DNA of 57,030 nucleotides from Oceanicaulis sp. (lineage in GTDB: Bacteria; Pseudomonadota; Alphaproteobacteria; Caulobacterales; Maricaulaceae), in the NCBI GenBank assembly GCA_020832735.1, contig JAFIEB010000066.1:1-57030 (forward strand), read 5' to 3'. The notes below the pieces were generated by a model that saw nothing but the letters and a program-made list of their open reading frames with translations, did no database searches and was not told the DNA's origin. Shown piece by piece: positions 26,163-34,962 of the stretch; positions within the stretch are counted from its first letter, which is position 1; every line of letters begins with the position of its first letter. A program made the translations under genes and the position numbers.

Positions 26163-27785
26163 ATGACTGAAGACACCACGCAAAACGTATTCATCGGGTT
26201 CGGCGGTACCGGCGCCAAGATTGCCGAGTGCGTCATGCATCTGTGCGCGGCCGGGCTTGGGCCACGCTCGATTACGCTGGGGATCGGCGACCAGGACGAC
26301 AGCGGTGGAAACACCCGGGCAGCGCTGGACACGCTTGAGAAGTATATCAAGGTTCAGCGGCGCCTGCGCAGCCAGGAGGGCAAGTTCGCGATCCCAGAAA
26401 GCGCCCGCAAGGAGCCCCTGTTCCGCACTCGTATCGATCCGGTCTATGGTGGCGACGGGCCCGATCTGCAATTGAACGAAAATATCTGGATTCCCCAACC
26501 CCGAGATGGGGGGGAGCAGACCTTGCGTAAGGCCGCAGACCTCGGCGCCGCAGATCCACATGTTGAGGACTTGCTTGAGCTCTTGTTTGCAGAGGGCGGC
26601 TCCGAACAGGAACTGGACCTTGCGAAAGGTTTCCAGGGGCGGCCGCATGTCGGTGCCGCCAGCATTCTTCTGAGCGTGGACGGGTCGGACTTCTGGCAGA
26701 ATCTCAAGGAAATTCTGGACAGCGCCCAGCAGCACAAAACCCGGATATTCCTCGCAGGATCGGCCTTTGGCGGTACGGGAGCCTCCAGCTTTCCCACCAT
26801 GGCGCGCCTGATACGCAAGACGCTGGGCGAGAAGCATTCCGGCGTGCAGGTATCCGGCGTGCTAATGTTGCCTTACTTCAAGTTTCCCCCGCCCAGGGAC
26901 GAAGGTGATCAGCATGCCGCCCGGGCTGACGAGTTTTTCGCCCAAACCAAGCACGCGCTTGACTACTATGCCGGTCAACTGGACCAGGGCGAGTTTTTCG
27001 ATGATCTCTATGTGATCGGCTGGGAGCCGCTGATTGATCTGGGTTATTTCTCCAAGGGCGACGCGACCCAGAAGAATCCGCCTCTGGTGCCAGAGCTGCT
27101 GGCGGCGTTGGCGGCCATGCGCGAGTTTCAGCGCCCGGTCAGCAAGCGCGGCTCGGGCGCGAAGCATGCAGGCCAAGTGCACCTGCTTGCGCGCAAGTCG
27201 AAGACGGCCCTGAGCTGGTCTGACCTGCCACCGGCGACTATCGAGACTGAACTGGCACCTCATGACACCGTGCGCGCCCGCCTCGCCCAGTGGCTGCGCT
27301 TTGCCTACGCTTGGCGTTACCGATACCGCCCTGCATTCAACAAGAACCAGCGCAAACTTCTGGGCGGGGAAACCTGGTTCAAGAACCATCTCGCCGGCGT
27401 TGATTTCAACGACAACCCGTTCGTTGACGAAATGTCAGATTTTGTGGATCGCGCCCTTCTCTATTTCGCCGGCATGTCCGCGTGGAGCAAGGAGGCCATG
27501 GAGTTCCGGTTGTGGAATGCTGACGCCTTTGCGCGATCTTCTGTCGAGGTCACGGCCAAGGGTCCCCGGCCTCCCTCGCTGCTCAGCGAGGACGAGGCAG
27601 CCAGGGAGAAATATGCCGGTTTTGATCGTATTTTAGTGGCAGAAGCGATTGAGGATGCGCCGCGCGATATCTCCGAGTGCTGGAACTGGCTTGGCGCCCG
27701 GAAATCGGATCCAAAAACAATCGGCGCGTTCACCGCCGCCCTGTATCAGTCGGTCGCTTTGGCGATGGGTGAGGAGCGCAAATAA
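26163..27785 (+). CDS. Tubulin/FtsZ-superfamily-like GTPase
   Basis: A 540-residue soluble protein. FIGFGGTGAKIAE at residues 10-22 matches the first Gly-rich loop of tubulin-like proteins, and FLAGSAFGGTGASSFP at about 197-212 matches the tubulin signature (GGTG[AS]S) that binds the phosphates of GTP. It is much longer than FtsZ and resembles the Tubulin_2-type uncharacterised bacterial family. The long insert between the loops (~30-190) is acidic. A polymer-forming GTPase is the family expectation, not shown here. Its stop codon directly adjoins the start of the Hsp70-like gene, arguing for tightly matched expression. Confidence 0.75.
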   Translation: MTEDTTQNVFIGFGGTGAKIAECVMHLCAAGLGPRSITLGIGDQDDSGGNTRAALDTLEKYIKVQRRLRSQEGKFAIPESARKEPLFRTRIDPVYGGDGPDLQLNENIWIPQPRDGGEQTLRKAADLGAADPHVEDLLELLFAEGGSEQELDLAKGFQGRPHVGAASILLSVDGSDFWQNLKEILDSAQQHKTRIFLAGSAFGGTGASSFPTMARLIRKTLGEKHSGVQVSGVLMLPYFKFPPPRDEGDQHAARADEFFAQTKHALDYYAGQLDQGEFFDDLYVIGWEPLIDLGYFSKGDATQKNPPLVPELLAALAAMREFQRPVSKRGSGAKHAGQVHLLARKSKTALSWSDLPPATIETELAPHDTVRARLAQWLRFAYAWRYRYRPAFNKNQRKLLGGETWFKNHLAGVDFNDNPFVDEMSDFVDRALLYFAGMSAWSKEAMEFRLWNADAFARSSVEVTAKGPRPPSLLSEDEAAREKYAGFDRILVAEAIEDAPRDISECWNWLGARKSDPKTIGAFTAALYQSVALAMGEERK

Positions 27786-30700
27786 ATGTCCAATGCTTCC
27801 ATGACGGACTATGAATGGAACCTGCCCTCCCACGGGTCGGGTGAAAACGAGAGTATTCCCGGAGCGACCAATGATGGGCGCTGGCAGACGGGGTTATGTG
27901 ATCTTGAGAAACTGGGTGATGCCCTGAAGGTCCACGCCGACCGCATGGCCGATGTCGCACAGGTCAAGTCGGTGCCCGATATATGGGGCCATACCATTGC
28001 GTTCCGAAACGCACTCTTCAATCCCGACCCGGAAGATCAACTGCAAAAGCAGGCCGTGTCGCAATGGCGCGGTCTGCTCACCCTGATCGGGCTTCGGCAG
28101 ATGCAGAGCAGCGTCTACACGCTTGATATGATCGAGATCCGAACCGATGAAGCGCCCGAGAATGGATTGACGAGGCTGGCCGGGGATTTCCGCCCGGCGC
28201 TCTCCATCGACAAGAATTTCAATACCAAGGTGATCCACCTGCTCTTTATTGAGTGCGAGGCGCGCCGAAGCCTGGTTGGCGTGCTGACCCCAGATACGCT
28301 TGTGGCACCAGGACGCAATGTTGGGCTGGTCTCTATCGCCAATACGCGCTGGTTCCAGAAGGGTCCCGCCTGCCCATTGGCTAATGGTGCAGGCTTATCG
28401 CCAGAACAGGAACTTGCTCTGGCCGCGTTCGTCGAGGGATTGGCCAACGCCGTAAAGCAGGCCCCGGTTGCTGCAGCCCGCTCACGAGGCGATTCTGTCC
28501 GGTCCTCCCTCCGCCGGCTTCTCGATGAGTTCGCCGCGGAGCTGCGCAACAGCTCAGGAGAGGATGCACGCGCCCAGCCGGAGCTGCGCGCCGTGCAGAC
28601 CATCGGGCCCAGCGCAGGCATTCTGGCCGCACTGGACAAAGTTTACGCTCCGGGAGAGATTGACGAAGACGCTACGGATCTCATGGTCAACCTGCGCTCC
28701 GATTTGCCAGAGGGCGAAGATCGGAGCGTGTTCAAGGGCTTTGTGCTGGCGGATCCGAAATTTGCCGAACGCCACGGCCGGCGCGCGGATCGGGTAACGG
28801 TCTGGCGTGAACGGCGTCTGTCTGAGGTCGCAGACCCGCGCACCTTTGAGTCGGTGCGGGAAGATGCGCTGAAATCGCGGTATCTGCTGATCAGGCCCGA
28901 AGACATATTCACCGATGTGTTCGTGCCCTTCTCCAGTAATACCATCGCAGCCCACGCGGATGCCTTGAAGGGCGGGCTCCTGCCGCTCAAGCCAATCATT
29001 CTGATGATGATGAGCCCGGAGGAAATCGCCGAGAACTTCAAGCTGGTCGAGCACAGAAAAGGGCGCTGGGTGTTCGAGCTGACCGTTTCGGTCATAACCA
29101 ATGACGCCCGCTCCAAAGTCGTGCGCCACACATTGGTCAAGGAGTATGTGACCTCAGACGCCCGCAGCGAGGCGCGCTGGGACAAACCGGGATTGGTGGT
29201 GGCCAATGCAGGTATGGGGTTCAGACTGGATGCGCCTGACACGCTCGCCGCGTGGCCGAACTTCAAGCACCCGGAATGGCGCTGGAATTTTCTATATTTC
29301 AAGACCCCTCACCACGCCGCCATACCGCTGACCGGCATTTCGGGTGACATACTCAGGCGCGATCTTAGCCAGGCGACGACCATGCCCGGCCGCCTTGCCC
29401 GATTGGAGCAATGGTCCAGACTGAACCAGAACGGGGAATGCGAGCGGTGGCCGGGTACGGAGACGCGCGAGCCTGAAGACGCGCCCCCCTGGTTTGAACG
29501 CATCGCGATAGACCAGCACTCGCCTAGAGGCGGTCAACACCAGACCGAAGTGCAGCGCTGCGACGTGCCGTTCGAGGCTGTGACTTTCCGTTGCGAGGCC
29601 GAGAGCGATCTGGTCGGTCCTGATGACGCACAAACCTATTTTGCGGGCTTAGGCCTGCTCCCGGCTCTGTCCTCGCCACCGCAAATGCCGGAAGCGAAGG
29701 CAACGCTTGCCATTGATTTTGGAACCACCAACACCACGGTCTATTACCAGCTCAATGGCATGAATGAATGCCGCTTTCAGCCAAGATTGCGCCTTTTCAG
29801 CACGATTGAACATGGCGCCGGCTCTAAACCATACGCGGGCTTCATGCCGTCTAGCATTATCGCGCAGCCCTTTGGAACGATACTGGCTGATCGAACGCTC
29901 AATCGGCATGGAGAAACTTATCCGGACTGGCGCAATATGGGCACGCCTGAACCGGCGCTTTGGCGCTCGCACATCGCGTTTGGAGAGGATTTCCAAGAAT
30001 TGCTGTCCGGACTTCTACCTCAAGAAAGTGATCGCAGCGCTGGCAAATCGCCGCCCGCCGCCGCCAGCGACCGGCAATTACGCTTCGGGTTCAAGTGGAG
30101 CGCGGAAGAGGGTGATCGTGATGCAATCAACCGATTCCTGATGCATTGCGTCGTTCTCTCATTGGCGGAATTATGCGCGCAAGGGGTCACGCCAAGCCAT
30201 GTGGATTGGCGTTTCTCCTTCCCGACAGCCATGAAAACCGATGATGCGCGCGATTATTTCGACCGGGCGTCACAGATCGTGACAGTCGCCAGCGGCGAGC
30301 ATGCCAAAACCAAACTGGCTACTACCACCGAAGCGGAAGCCGCCGCTGTATACTTTCGGGAAGCCTTCAAGGCCGATATTCCCCGCTCCTATCTCGTGCT
30401 GGATATCGGAGGCGGGACGACAGACATCAGCGTCTGGACCTACAAGGGCCAGCTCTGGTCCGGCTCCTTCCTGTTGGCCGGCGCCGACCTGATGTTAGAC
30501 TTCGTAATCAAGAATAAAGACTTCTTGGATGCGCTTGCTGTTGAAACCGATGACATGCTCGGCAAGCACAAAGCTAGAGAGCTTTTGAAAGCTCTGCCCC
30601 AGCAGCAGCGCTCGGATACGCCAGCAGATAAAACGATTGCATTTTTGGTTAATACTGAAGCCTTCCGCAAACGTTTCAACGAGCGCCGGTCTAGCATTTC

Positions 30701-31529
30701 AGGACGCAGGGAAGTTCGCAAACTCCATGCTGGCGCCCGTCTGATGCTAGGCGGGTTGCTCTATTATTCCGGCATGCAAGTGCGCGGGCTATTGGAGCAC
30801 CCTGAATTTTCCAAGAATGTTGATCCTGATGCGTTTGATGCCATCCGGATCGCCTTTGCGGGACGTGGTTCGACCCTGTTCAACCAGATGCATGGGGACG
30901 GGGCTAATTCGAAGTTGACCGGGGCCTTCGCCCTGTTCAATGCCGGCCGCAATCAGAGCAATGACCCAGACGACGATCTCAAGGCGTCGCTGTCGCCCGA
31001 GGACATAAAATTCAGCCCGGTGCCCAAGCACGAAGTGGCGCTGGGCATGCTTCACATGATGGAGGACGAGCTAGTCAATCTCGGTCAGGCGCTTGATTCC
31101 AAGCGGGGCAGACGGGCGGACTTCATGGTCAGCGGCGAGGTCATCACCGGTCCGCCCGACGCCGCGTCGGACAATCAGAGCATTGTCGTGAACGCCATGG
31201 ACAGCGTGTTTGACCTGACGACGCGGCTGAAGGACAAACATTTGGAAGTCCAGTCGCTTCAGCAGTTCGACCGGTTCCTGACGGCTCTGCGCGTGAATAC
31301 CGGACTGCAGCTGCATTTGAACCAGAATGTTCGCAAAACCCTCCAGGAAGCGCTGCGCCTGGAAGCGGAAGCCTGGACGGGGGCGACCTCGCTCAAGGGC
31401 TCGGACAGCTTGCGCCGGCCCGAGCCGCCATTCATCCGCCTGCTGAGGGAAACGCTTTCCCGGCTCTATTCAGAACCGGGGCAAGGTGTAAGCGAGAATT
31501 CGGTCATTGGCTTCGACATGGAGCAATAG
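27786..31529 (+). CDS. Large protein with C-terminal Hsp70/actin-like ATPase domain
   Basis: A 1247-residue protein. The first ~630 residues match nothing I recognise. From residue ~638 an Hsp70/actin fold is visible: phosphate-1 loop LAIDFGTTNTTVYYQ near 641, phosphate-2 loop YLVLDIGGGTTDISVW near 868, and adenosine motif AFAGRGSTLFNQ near 1020. There is no Hsp70 substrate-binding domain; the tail is helical. Size and layout recall the SrfB-type large Hsp70-like proteins, but the N-terminal part cannot be matched by eye. It starts at the base after the tubulin-like stop. With its neighbour it would put two cytoskeletal-type NTPases in one operon. Confidence 0.8.
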   Translation: MSNASMTDYEWNLPSHGSGENESIPGATNDGRWQTGLCDLEKLGDALKVHADRMADVAQVKSVPDIWGHTIAFRNALFNPDPEDQLQKQAVSQWRGLLTLIGLRQMQSSVYTLDMIEIRTDEAPENGLTRLAGDFRPALSIDKNFNTKVIHLLFIECEARRSLVGVLTPDTLVAPGRNVGLVSIANTRWFQKGPACPLANGAGLSPEQELALAAFVEGLANAVKQAPVAAARSRGDSVRSSLRRLLDEFAAELRNSSGEDARAQPELRAVQTIGPSAGILAALDKVYAPGEIDEDATDLMVNLRSDLPEGEDRSVFKGFVLADPKFAERHGRRADRVTVWRERRLSEVADPRTFESVREDALKSRYLLIRPEDIFTDVFVPFSSNTIAAHADALKGGLLPLKPIILMMMSPEEIAENFKLVEHRKGRWVFELTVSVITNDARSKVVRHTLVKEYVTSDARSEARWDKPGLVVANAGMGFRLDAPDTLAAWPNFKHPEWRWNFLYFKTPHHAAIPLTGISGDILRRDLSQATTMPGRLARLEQWSRLNQNGECERWPGTETREPEDAPPWFERIAIDQHSPRGGQHQTEVQRCDVPFEAVTFRCEAESDLVGPDDAQTYFAGLGLLPALSSPPQMPEAKATLAIDFGTTNTTVYYQLNGMNECRFQPRLRLFSTIEHGAGSKPYAGFMPSSIIAQPFGTILADRTLNRHGETYPDWRNMGTPEPALWRSHIAFGEDFQELLSGLLPQESDRSAGKSPPAAASDRQLRFGFKWSAEEGDRDAINRFLMHCVVLSLAELCAQGVTPSHVDWRFSFPTAMKTDDARDYFDRASQIVTVASGEHAKTKLATTTEAEAAAVYFREAFKADIPRSYLVLDIGGGTTDISVWTYKGQLWSGSFLLAGADLMLDFVIKNKDFLDALAVETDDMLGKHKARELLKALPQQQRSDTPADKTIAFLVNTEAFRKRFNERRSSISGRREVRKLHAGARLMLGGLLYYSGMQVRGLLEHPEFSKNVDPDAFDAIRIAFAGRGSTLFNQMHGDGANSKLTGAFALFNAGRNQSNDPDDDLKASLSPEDIKFSPVPKHEVALGMLHMMEDELVNLGQALDSKRGRRADFMVSGEVITGPPDAASDNQSIVVNAMDSVFDLTTRLKDKHLEVQSLQQFDRFLTALRVNTGLQLHLNQNVRKTLQEALRLEAEAWTGATSLKGSDSLRRPEPPFIRLLRETLSRLYSEPGQGVSENSVIGFDMEQ

Positions 31530-31543
31530 CAGCGGAGACAGTC

Positions 31544-32422
31544 ATGATGATCGCGGTCCATATGGAGCCTGACGCGCGAATCGCGCTGGAAGCCCTTACC
31601 GGGTCTGGCGCTCTGCCGGAATGGGCCGTGTGGGCCGGGGTGGCGGCCCTCGTGGCGGTGGCGGTTCTCGCAGTCGTCATAAGCCTTGCAGCGTTAAACA
31701 AAACGCAGTCATTTGCCGCCAGGTTGAACCGCCTCAATCTGGATCAAACGGTATCGGACAAGTCTGTGTCTTTGCGCCCGCTTCAGCAGGATCAGTCGGC
31801 ACCGCCCGCCGAACCAACGGACCGTGAGGATTACCGGCGGCTGTACGATGCCTATATGCAGTTGACCGAGCGGGTAAGGCTCCTTGAGGAAGAACGCAAC
31901 CGGCTCCGCGATGAGCCCGATCACGCTGAACTGGGGTATTCTGCGAATGACGCAGAGGCGGGCAGGGCATCAGTACATCCTGCGCATTCGGCAGGGGCGG
32001 CGTCAGATGCGATATGTGCGAATGATGTCCGTGAGCGCACCCGGCTAGCCTCTGCTGATCTGACGGCCTGTTTCGAGCGGCCATATCCCCTTCAATCTGC
32101 AGCCAGACGGATCGGGGCGAAGTTTTTCAGATTGAGTTCCAGCGGGGAGCTGGTCGGAGAAGATGAGGGGGGCCCACATTCGGACCGCTGGTTCATGGCT
32201 GTTCCAGATTCCAAGAGCAGCGCATACACTTTGCATTTCGGGCCGCGCGTAATGCGTGAGCGCACAAAATTGCGTGTATCCTCACAATTTATCGCAAGTC
32301 TGGAGGCCTATTTCGATATCCAGCACGGCTACCATAATCTCGAACAGATTGATTCGGCTGTCGTCGAGCTAGTTCAGGGAGGCGCGCCGATCATTCTTGA
32401 CCGGGGCTCCGTGCAAGCGTGA
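31544..32422 (+). CDS. Membrane-anchored coiled-coil protein of the same operon
   Basis: A 292-residue protein of no known family. ATG 31544 has GGAG seven bases upstream; ATG 31547 is the alternative. One transmembrane helix at about residues 27-50 (WAVWAGVAALVAVAVLAVVI) is followed by a likely coiled coil (~95-130, YMQLTERVRLLEEERNRLRD) and a globular C-terminal domain (~165-285). It starts 14 bases after the Hsp70-like gene and ends the operon. It could be the membrane receptor of the NTPase complex; that is inference. Confidence 0.6.
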   Translation: MMIAVHMEPDARIALEALTGSGALPEWAVWAGVAALVAVAVLAVVISLAALNKTQSFAARLNRLNLDQTVSDKSVSLRPLQQDQSAPPAEPTDREDYRRLYDAYMQLTERVRLLEEERNRLRDEPDHAELGYSANDAEAGRASVHPAHSAGAASDAICANDVRERTRLASADLTACFERPYPLQSAARRIGAKFFRLSSSGELVGEDEGGPHSDRWFMAVPDSKSSAYTLHFGPRVMRERTKLRVSSQFIASLEAYFDIQHGYHNLEQIDSAVVELVQGGAPIILDRGSVQA

Positions 32423-32540
32423 GCATTGGTTCCGCCGGACTGACCTAGCATGAGCTGGGCAGGGCGACTTCATTGTCTACGCGGGTATTGTCAGAGGATA
32501 CCTGCTTGAGCCTGGCAGGGTGGTCTCGTAGGCTCTGGGA

Positions 32541-32711
32541 ATGAGAAATCCGTTCCACTATTTCAATACGTCGCCAGAGGTGATCCGCCTTGCGGTTTTT
32601 ACGTACGTGCGGTTTCCGCTGTCGCTGCGAAACGTGAATGATCTGCTCCATGAGCGTAGCGAGGATGCCAGTCATAAAGCTGTGTGGATGCGGCTGAGAC
32701 AATCAGGTTGA
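32541..32711 (+). pseudogene. IS6-family transposase remnant, N-terminal end only
   Basis: A 56-residue frame reading MRNPFHYFNTSPEVIRLAVF, then TYVRFPLSLRNVNDLLHERS, is the N-terminal HTH region of alphaproteobacterial IS6-family transposases. Resemblance fades around residue 45 and the frame stops at 32709. The DDE domain is absent. Same orientation as the C-terminal remnant at 21611. An IS5-family element lies 70 bases downstream. Confidence 0.75.
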
Positions 32712-32782
32712 CCGATTCTCAGAGAGCACGCACGTGCATTGACTGGGTTCTGTACCCATAAACGGGATTCCCAAATCAGCTG

Positions 32783-33583
32783 GGTCGTGATTCAAGCTCC
32801 TTGAAGGGAGTTTGGTCATGGCCCGATTTGATTTGAGTGATGCGGAGTGGTCGATCATCGCGCCGCTCCTGCCGAACAAGCCGCGCGGCGTGCCGCGCAC
32901 GGACGACCGGCGTGTGCTGAACGGGATTTTCTATATTTTGCGGACGGGATCGCCGTGGCGCGATCTGCCGGAGCGCTACGGCCCGTACACGACGGTCTAC
33001 AACCGCTTCAACCGGTGGGCCAAGGCGGGGGTATGGGTGAATGTTTTCAATGCGCTGGCCGACCAGTCTCCAGAGTCGATGACGTTTATCGACAGCTCCA
33101 TCATCCGCGCCCATCAGCACGCCGCCGGCGGAAAAAAGGGGGTCCGGATCACGCCATCGGTCTCTCTCGCGGGGGACTGAGCACCAAGATCCACGCCATC
33201 GTGGACGATCAGGGCCTGCCCATCCGCCTGGCCCTGTCTCAAGGCCAGGCCGGCGACAAGAGCGCCGGCGCCGAGCTGATATCCACCCTGCGCCGGGCCC
33301 GCCATGTGGTGGCCGACCGCGGCTACGACGCCCGCGCCCTGGTCGAGCAGATCGAAGCCATGGGCGCCACGGCTCACATCCCGACCCAGAGAGACCGAAA
33401 GGTCCAGAGGTCCGTCGCGCCGCACATCTATCGCCAGCGCAATCTCGTCGAGCGCTACTTCTGCAAACTCAAGCACTTCAGACGATGCGCCACACGCTTC
33501 GAAAAGCTGGCCAGAAACTTCCTGGCCGCCATCGCACTCGCATCAGCAAGGCTCTGGGTCAGAGCTTATGAGTCCACGACCTA
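32783..33583 (+). mobile_element. IS5-family element (IS427-type)
   Basis: An ~800-bp element with imperfect terminal inverted repeats: GGGTCGTGATTCAAGCTC at 32783-32800, and at the right end (33562-33582) a sequence that reads AGGTCGTGGACTCATAAGCTC on the other strand. A two-frame transposase fills the interior and its stop codon lies at the right terminal repeat. The target duplication could not be defined. It was inserted just inside the first island right end. Confidence 0.7.
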
Positions 33584-33584
33584 G
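32818..33584 (+). CDS. IS5-family transposase made by -1 frameshift
   Basis: Two overlapping frames: the first from ATG 32818 to 33180 (MARFDLSDAEWSIIAPLLPN; DDE first Asp in TFIDSSIIRAHQ) and the second ending at 33584 (second Asp in VVADRGYDA, Glu in RNLVERYFCKLKHFRR). The heptamer A-AAA-AAG at 33132-33138 is in the correct phase for a -1 slip, which joins AAGGKK to GGPDHAI and gives one ~256-residue enzyme. All three catalytic residues are then present. This arrangement is usual for this IS group, so it is not a broken gene. Confidence 0.85.
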
Positions 33585-33589
33585 CGCCG

Positions 33590-33710
33590 TCGGCCAAAAA
33601 CGTTCCAACAACGTACCCATAAAACGTTCCAATTCTCATTGACCCAACCGCTCCCTGTGCAATAATTACAAAGGGTTATAAGGGTTAGAGCATGAGCACC
33701 AAATCCCACC
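33590..33710 (+). repeat. Island right-end sequence, copy 1 (internal)
   Basis: From TCGGCCAAAAACG to AAATCCCACC this stretch is nearly identical to 41893-42014, and both copies end in the beginning of the attachment core. It carries the direct repeats ACGTTCCAAC (33600) and ACGTTCCAAT (33624). In this copy the core is cut after AATCCCACC and runs into unrelated sequence, so this is the remains of an internal junction between two stacked elements. Confidence 0.8.
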
Positions 33711-34114
33711 TGCAGCTCTAAAAGCCAACAAAGTCGTTTTAAATCAGATGTATGAAGCCAGGCTCGGTTTTGTACGGAGTAAAGCGTTCCCATTTCCGCG
33801 CTGATCTGACGCCAGATGCCGTTCGTCTGCATGCACCCTCAGCCAGCAAGAGCTAGTGGCGTAACGGCTGGGCCATGCTCTTCAAGGAAAGGTTTGAGCC
33901 GCCATCGCGATCCAGGCCTAAATATTTCACCTTCCGGCATTCCAAAGATGGAGCTCAGTGCAAAGCGGTCTACGTAAATGGCGGGTCGGGCAAAGCGGTC
34001 AACGATAGCTGTCTTCGTTATGTCGGCCAGCTTTCCCTGTCGGTCATCAGCTTGCAGTTACCGAGACGGAAGTAGCTGACGGAGGCAGCGTGCACGCCTA
34101 GCCCTTTCACCTCA
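33711..34114. other. Stretch without a recognisable gene
   Basis: 404 bases between the internal right-end copy and the methyltransferase. A 66-codon rightward frame (33875-34075) has no family resemblance or ribosome site. GGCAAAGCGGTC-like and CAAAGCGGTC segments repeat twice around 33961-34002. It may be debris of the element whose left end was lost. Confidence 0.4.
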
Positions 34115-34780
34115 TTACGGCTTGTGGGCGGAATAGATTGAAATCGATCCGGTGACAGTGGGGTAAACCTTGACCTCCCGCACGCCGTCGAATCCGGCTT
34201 GTTCAATCAGCAAGGGGAGCACGCCTTCAGCGTTCGGCGTGGTGTCCGCAACACCGTCCAGCCGCTGCACCGTGTTGCGAAAAAGGGTCCGCATGAGCCT
34301 TGTCCTTTGCAAACCGTAGTCAGCGATTACCAGCCGCCCTCCTCCAGGCAGGATACCCCAGGCATGCGAAAGGATGCGGCGCTTCTCCGCCATCGGGACT
34401 TGATGGAACACCAGGCTGCTGGTGATCACATCCGGTTGCCAGTCATGTTGCAGGGCGGCATCGCCGAAGAAGCCCTCAACGAAAGCAATGCGCGCCTTGC
34501 GCTTTTCTGCCTTGCGCCGCGCCCTCGCCAGTACGGCCGGATCAGGATCAAGACCGACCAGGTCGGCATTCGGCTCCGTATCGTTTATGGCGAGCAGCAA
34601 GGCGCCGGTGCCGCACCCGATATCGAGTACCCGCATGCTGCGCCGCGGGGCGATGCAGCTGACGAGGGCGGTTCGCCACACTCTTTCACGTGTCAACAGC
34701 GCGATAGCTGCGTCGTAGGCGGGCGTCAGCCAAGCCTTGCCGAGGGCCGGGGTGAAGGTCGGGGGAGCGGGGCCGGTCAT
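34115..34780 (-). CDS. Class I SAM-dependent methyltransferase, metal-linked
   Basis: A 221-residue protein starting MTGPAPPTFTPALGKAWLTP (ATG 34780, with GGAAAGG nine bases upstream). VLDIGCGTGALLLAIN near residue 50 is the SAM-binding motif I, and GLDPDPAVLARAR near 75 is motif II. It is of the UbiE/COQ5-like group. A CueR/MerR-type promoter drives it about 35 bases upstream, so expression is probably metal-induced. Substrate unknown; in such settings small-molecule or metalloid methylation is possible but unsupported. Confidence 0.8.
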   Translation of the reverse strand: MTGPAPPTFTPALGKAWLTPAYDAAIALLTRERVWRTALVSCIAPRRSMRVLDIGCGTGALLLAINDTEPNADLVGLDPDPAVLARARRKAEKRKARIAFVEGFFGDAALQHDWQPDVITSSLVFHQVPMAEKRRILSHAWGILPGGGRLVIADYGLQRTRLMRTLFRNTVQRLDGVADTTPNAEGVLPLLIEQAGFDGVREVKVYPTVTGSISIYSAHKP

Positions 34781-34821
34781 GGCGCTGGCCTTTCCTGGCG
34801 GCTCGGGGTCAACAGGGGTCC

Positions 34822-34852
34822 ATCGTGAACCTTCCCGCCATGGGAAGGTCAA
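34822..34852 (-). promoter_or_regulatory. CueR/MerR-type metal-responsive promoter of the methyltransferase
   Basis: On the minus strand TTGACC (34852-34847) and CACGAT (34827-34822) are 19 bases apart, the over-long spacer that MerR-family activators need. Within it lies ACCTTCCC-N5-GGGAAGGT (34829-34849), close to copper-type CueR operators such as that of E. coli copA. It points leftward into the methyltransferase. No MerR-family gene is present in the window, so the regulator must be elsewhere. Confidence 0.75.
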
Positions 34853-34962
34853 GCGGGATAATCCAGGCGCGGGCTGCGTTATGGTTCAGCTGAAAAGTGA
34901 GGGAAATCCACGCCTGTCGCGTATTGTGTCGCGAGCAGCAGGTTATGGCGGGTGTTATTGGG

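Noticed and set aside
27786-31529. Calling the Hsp70-like protein DnaK or SrfB outright
   Set aside because: No DnaK substrate-binding domain is present, and the ~630-residue N-terminal region cannot be matched to SrfB by eye.
32812-33584. Frameshifted IS5 transposase as a pseudogene
   Set aside because: The A-AAA-AAG slip site and full DDE triad fit programmed frameshifting.
33875-34075. 66-codon frame in the gap before the methyltransferase
   Set aside because: No ribosome site, signal or known motif; treated as debris.
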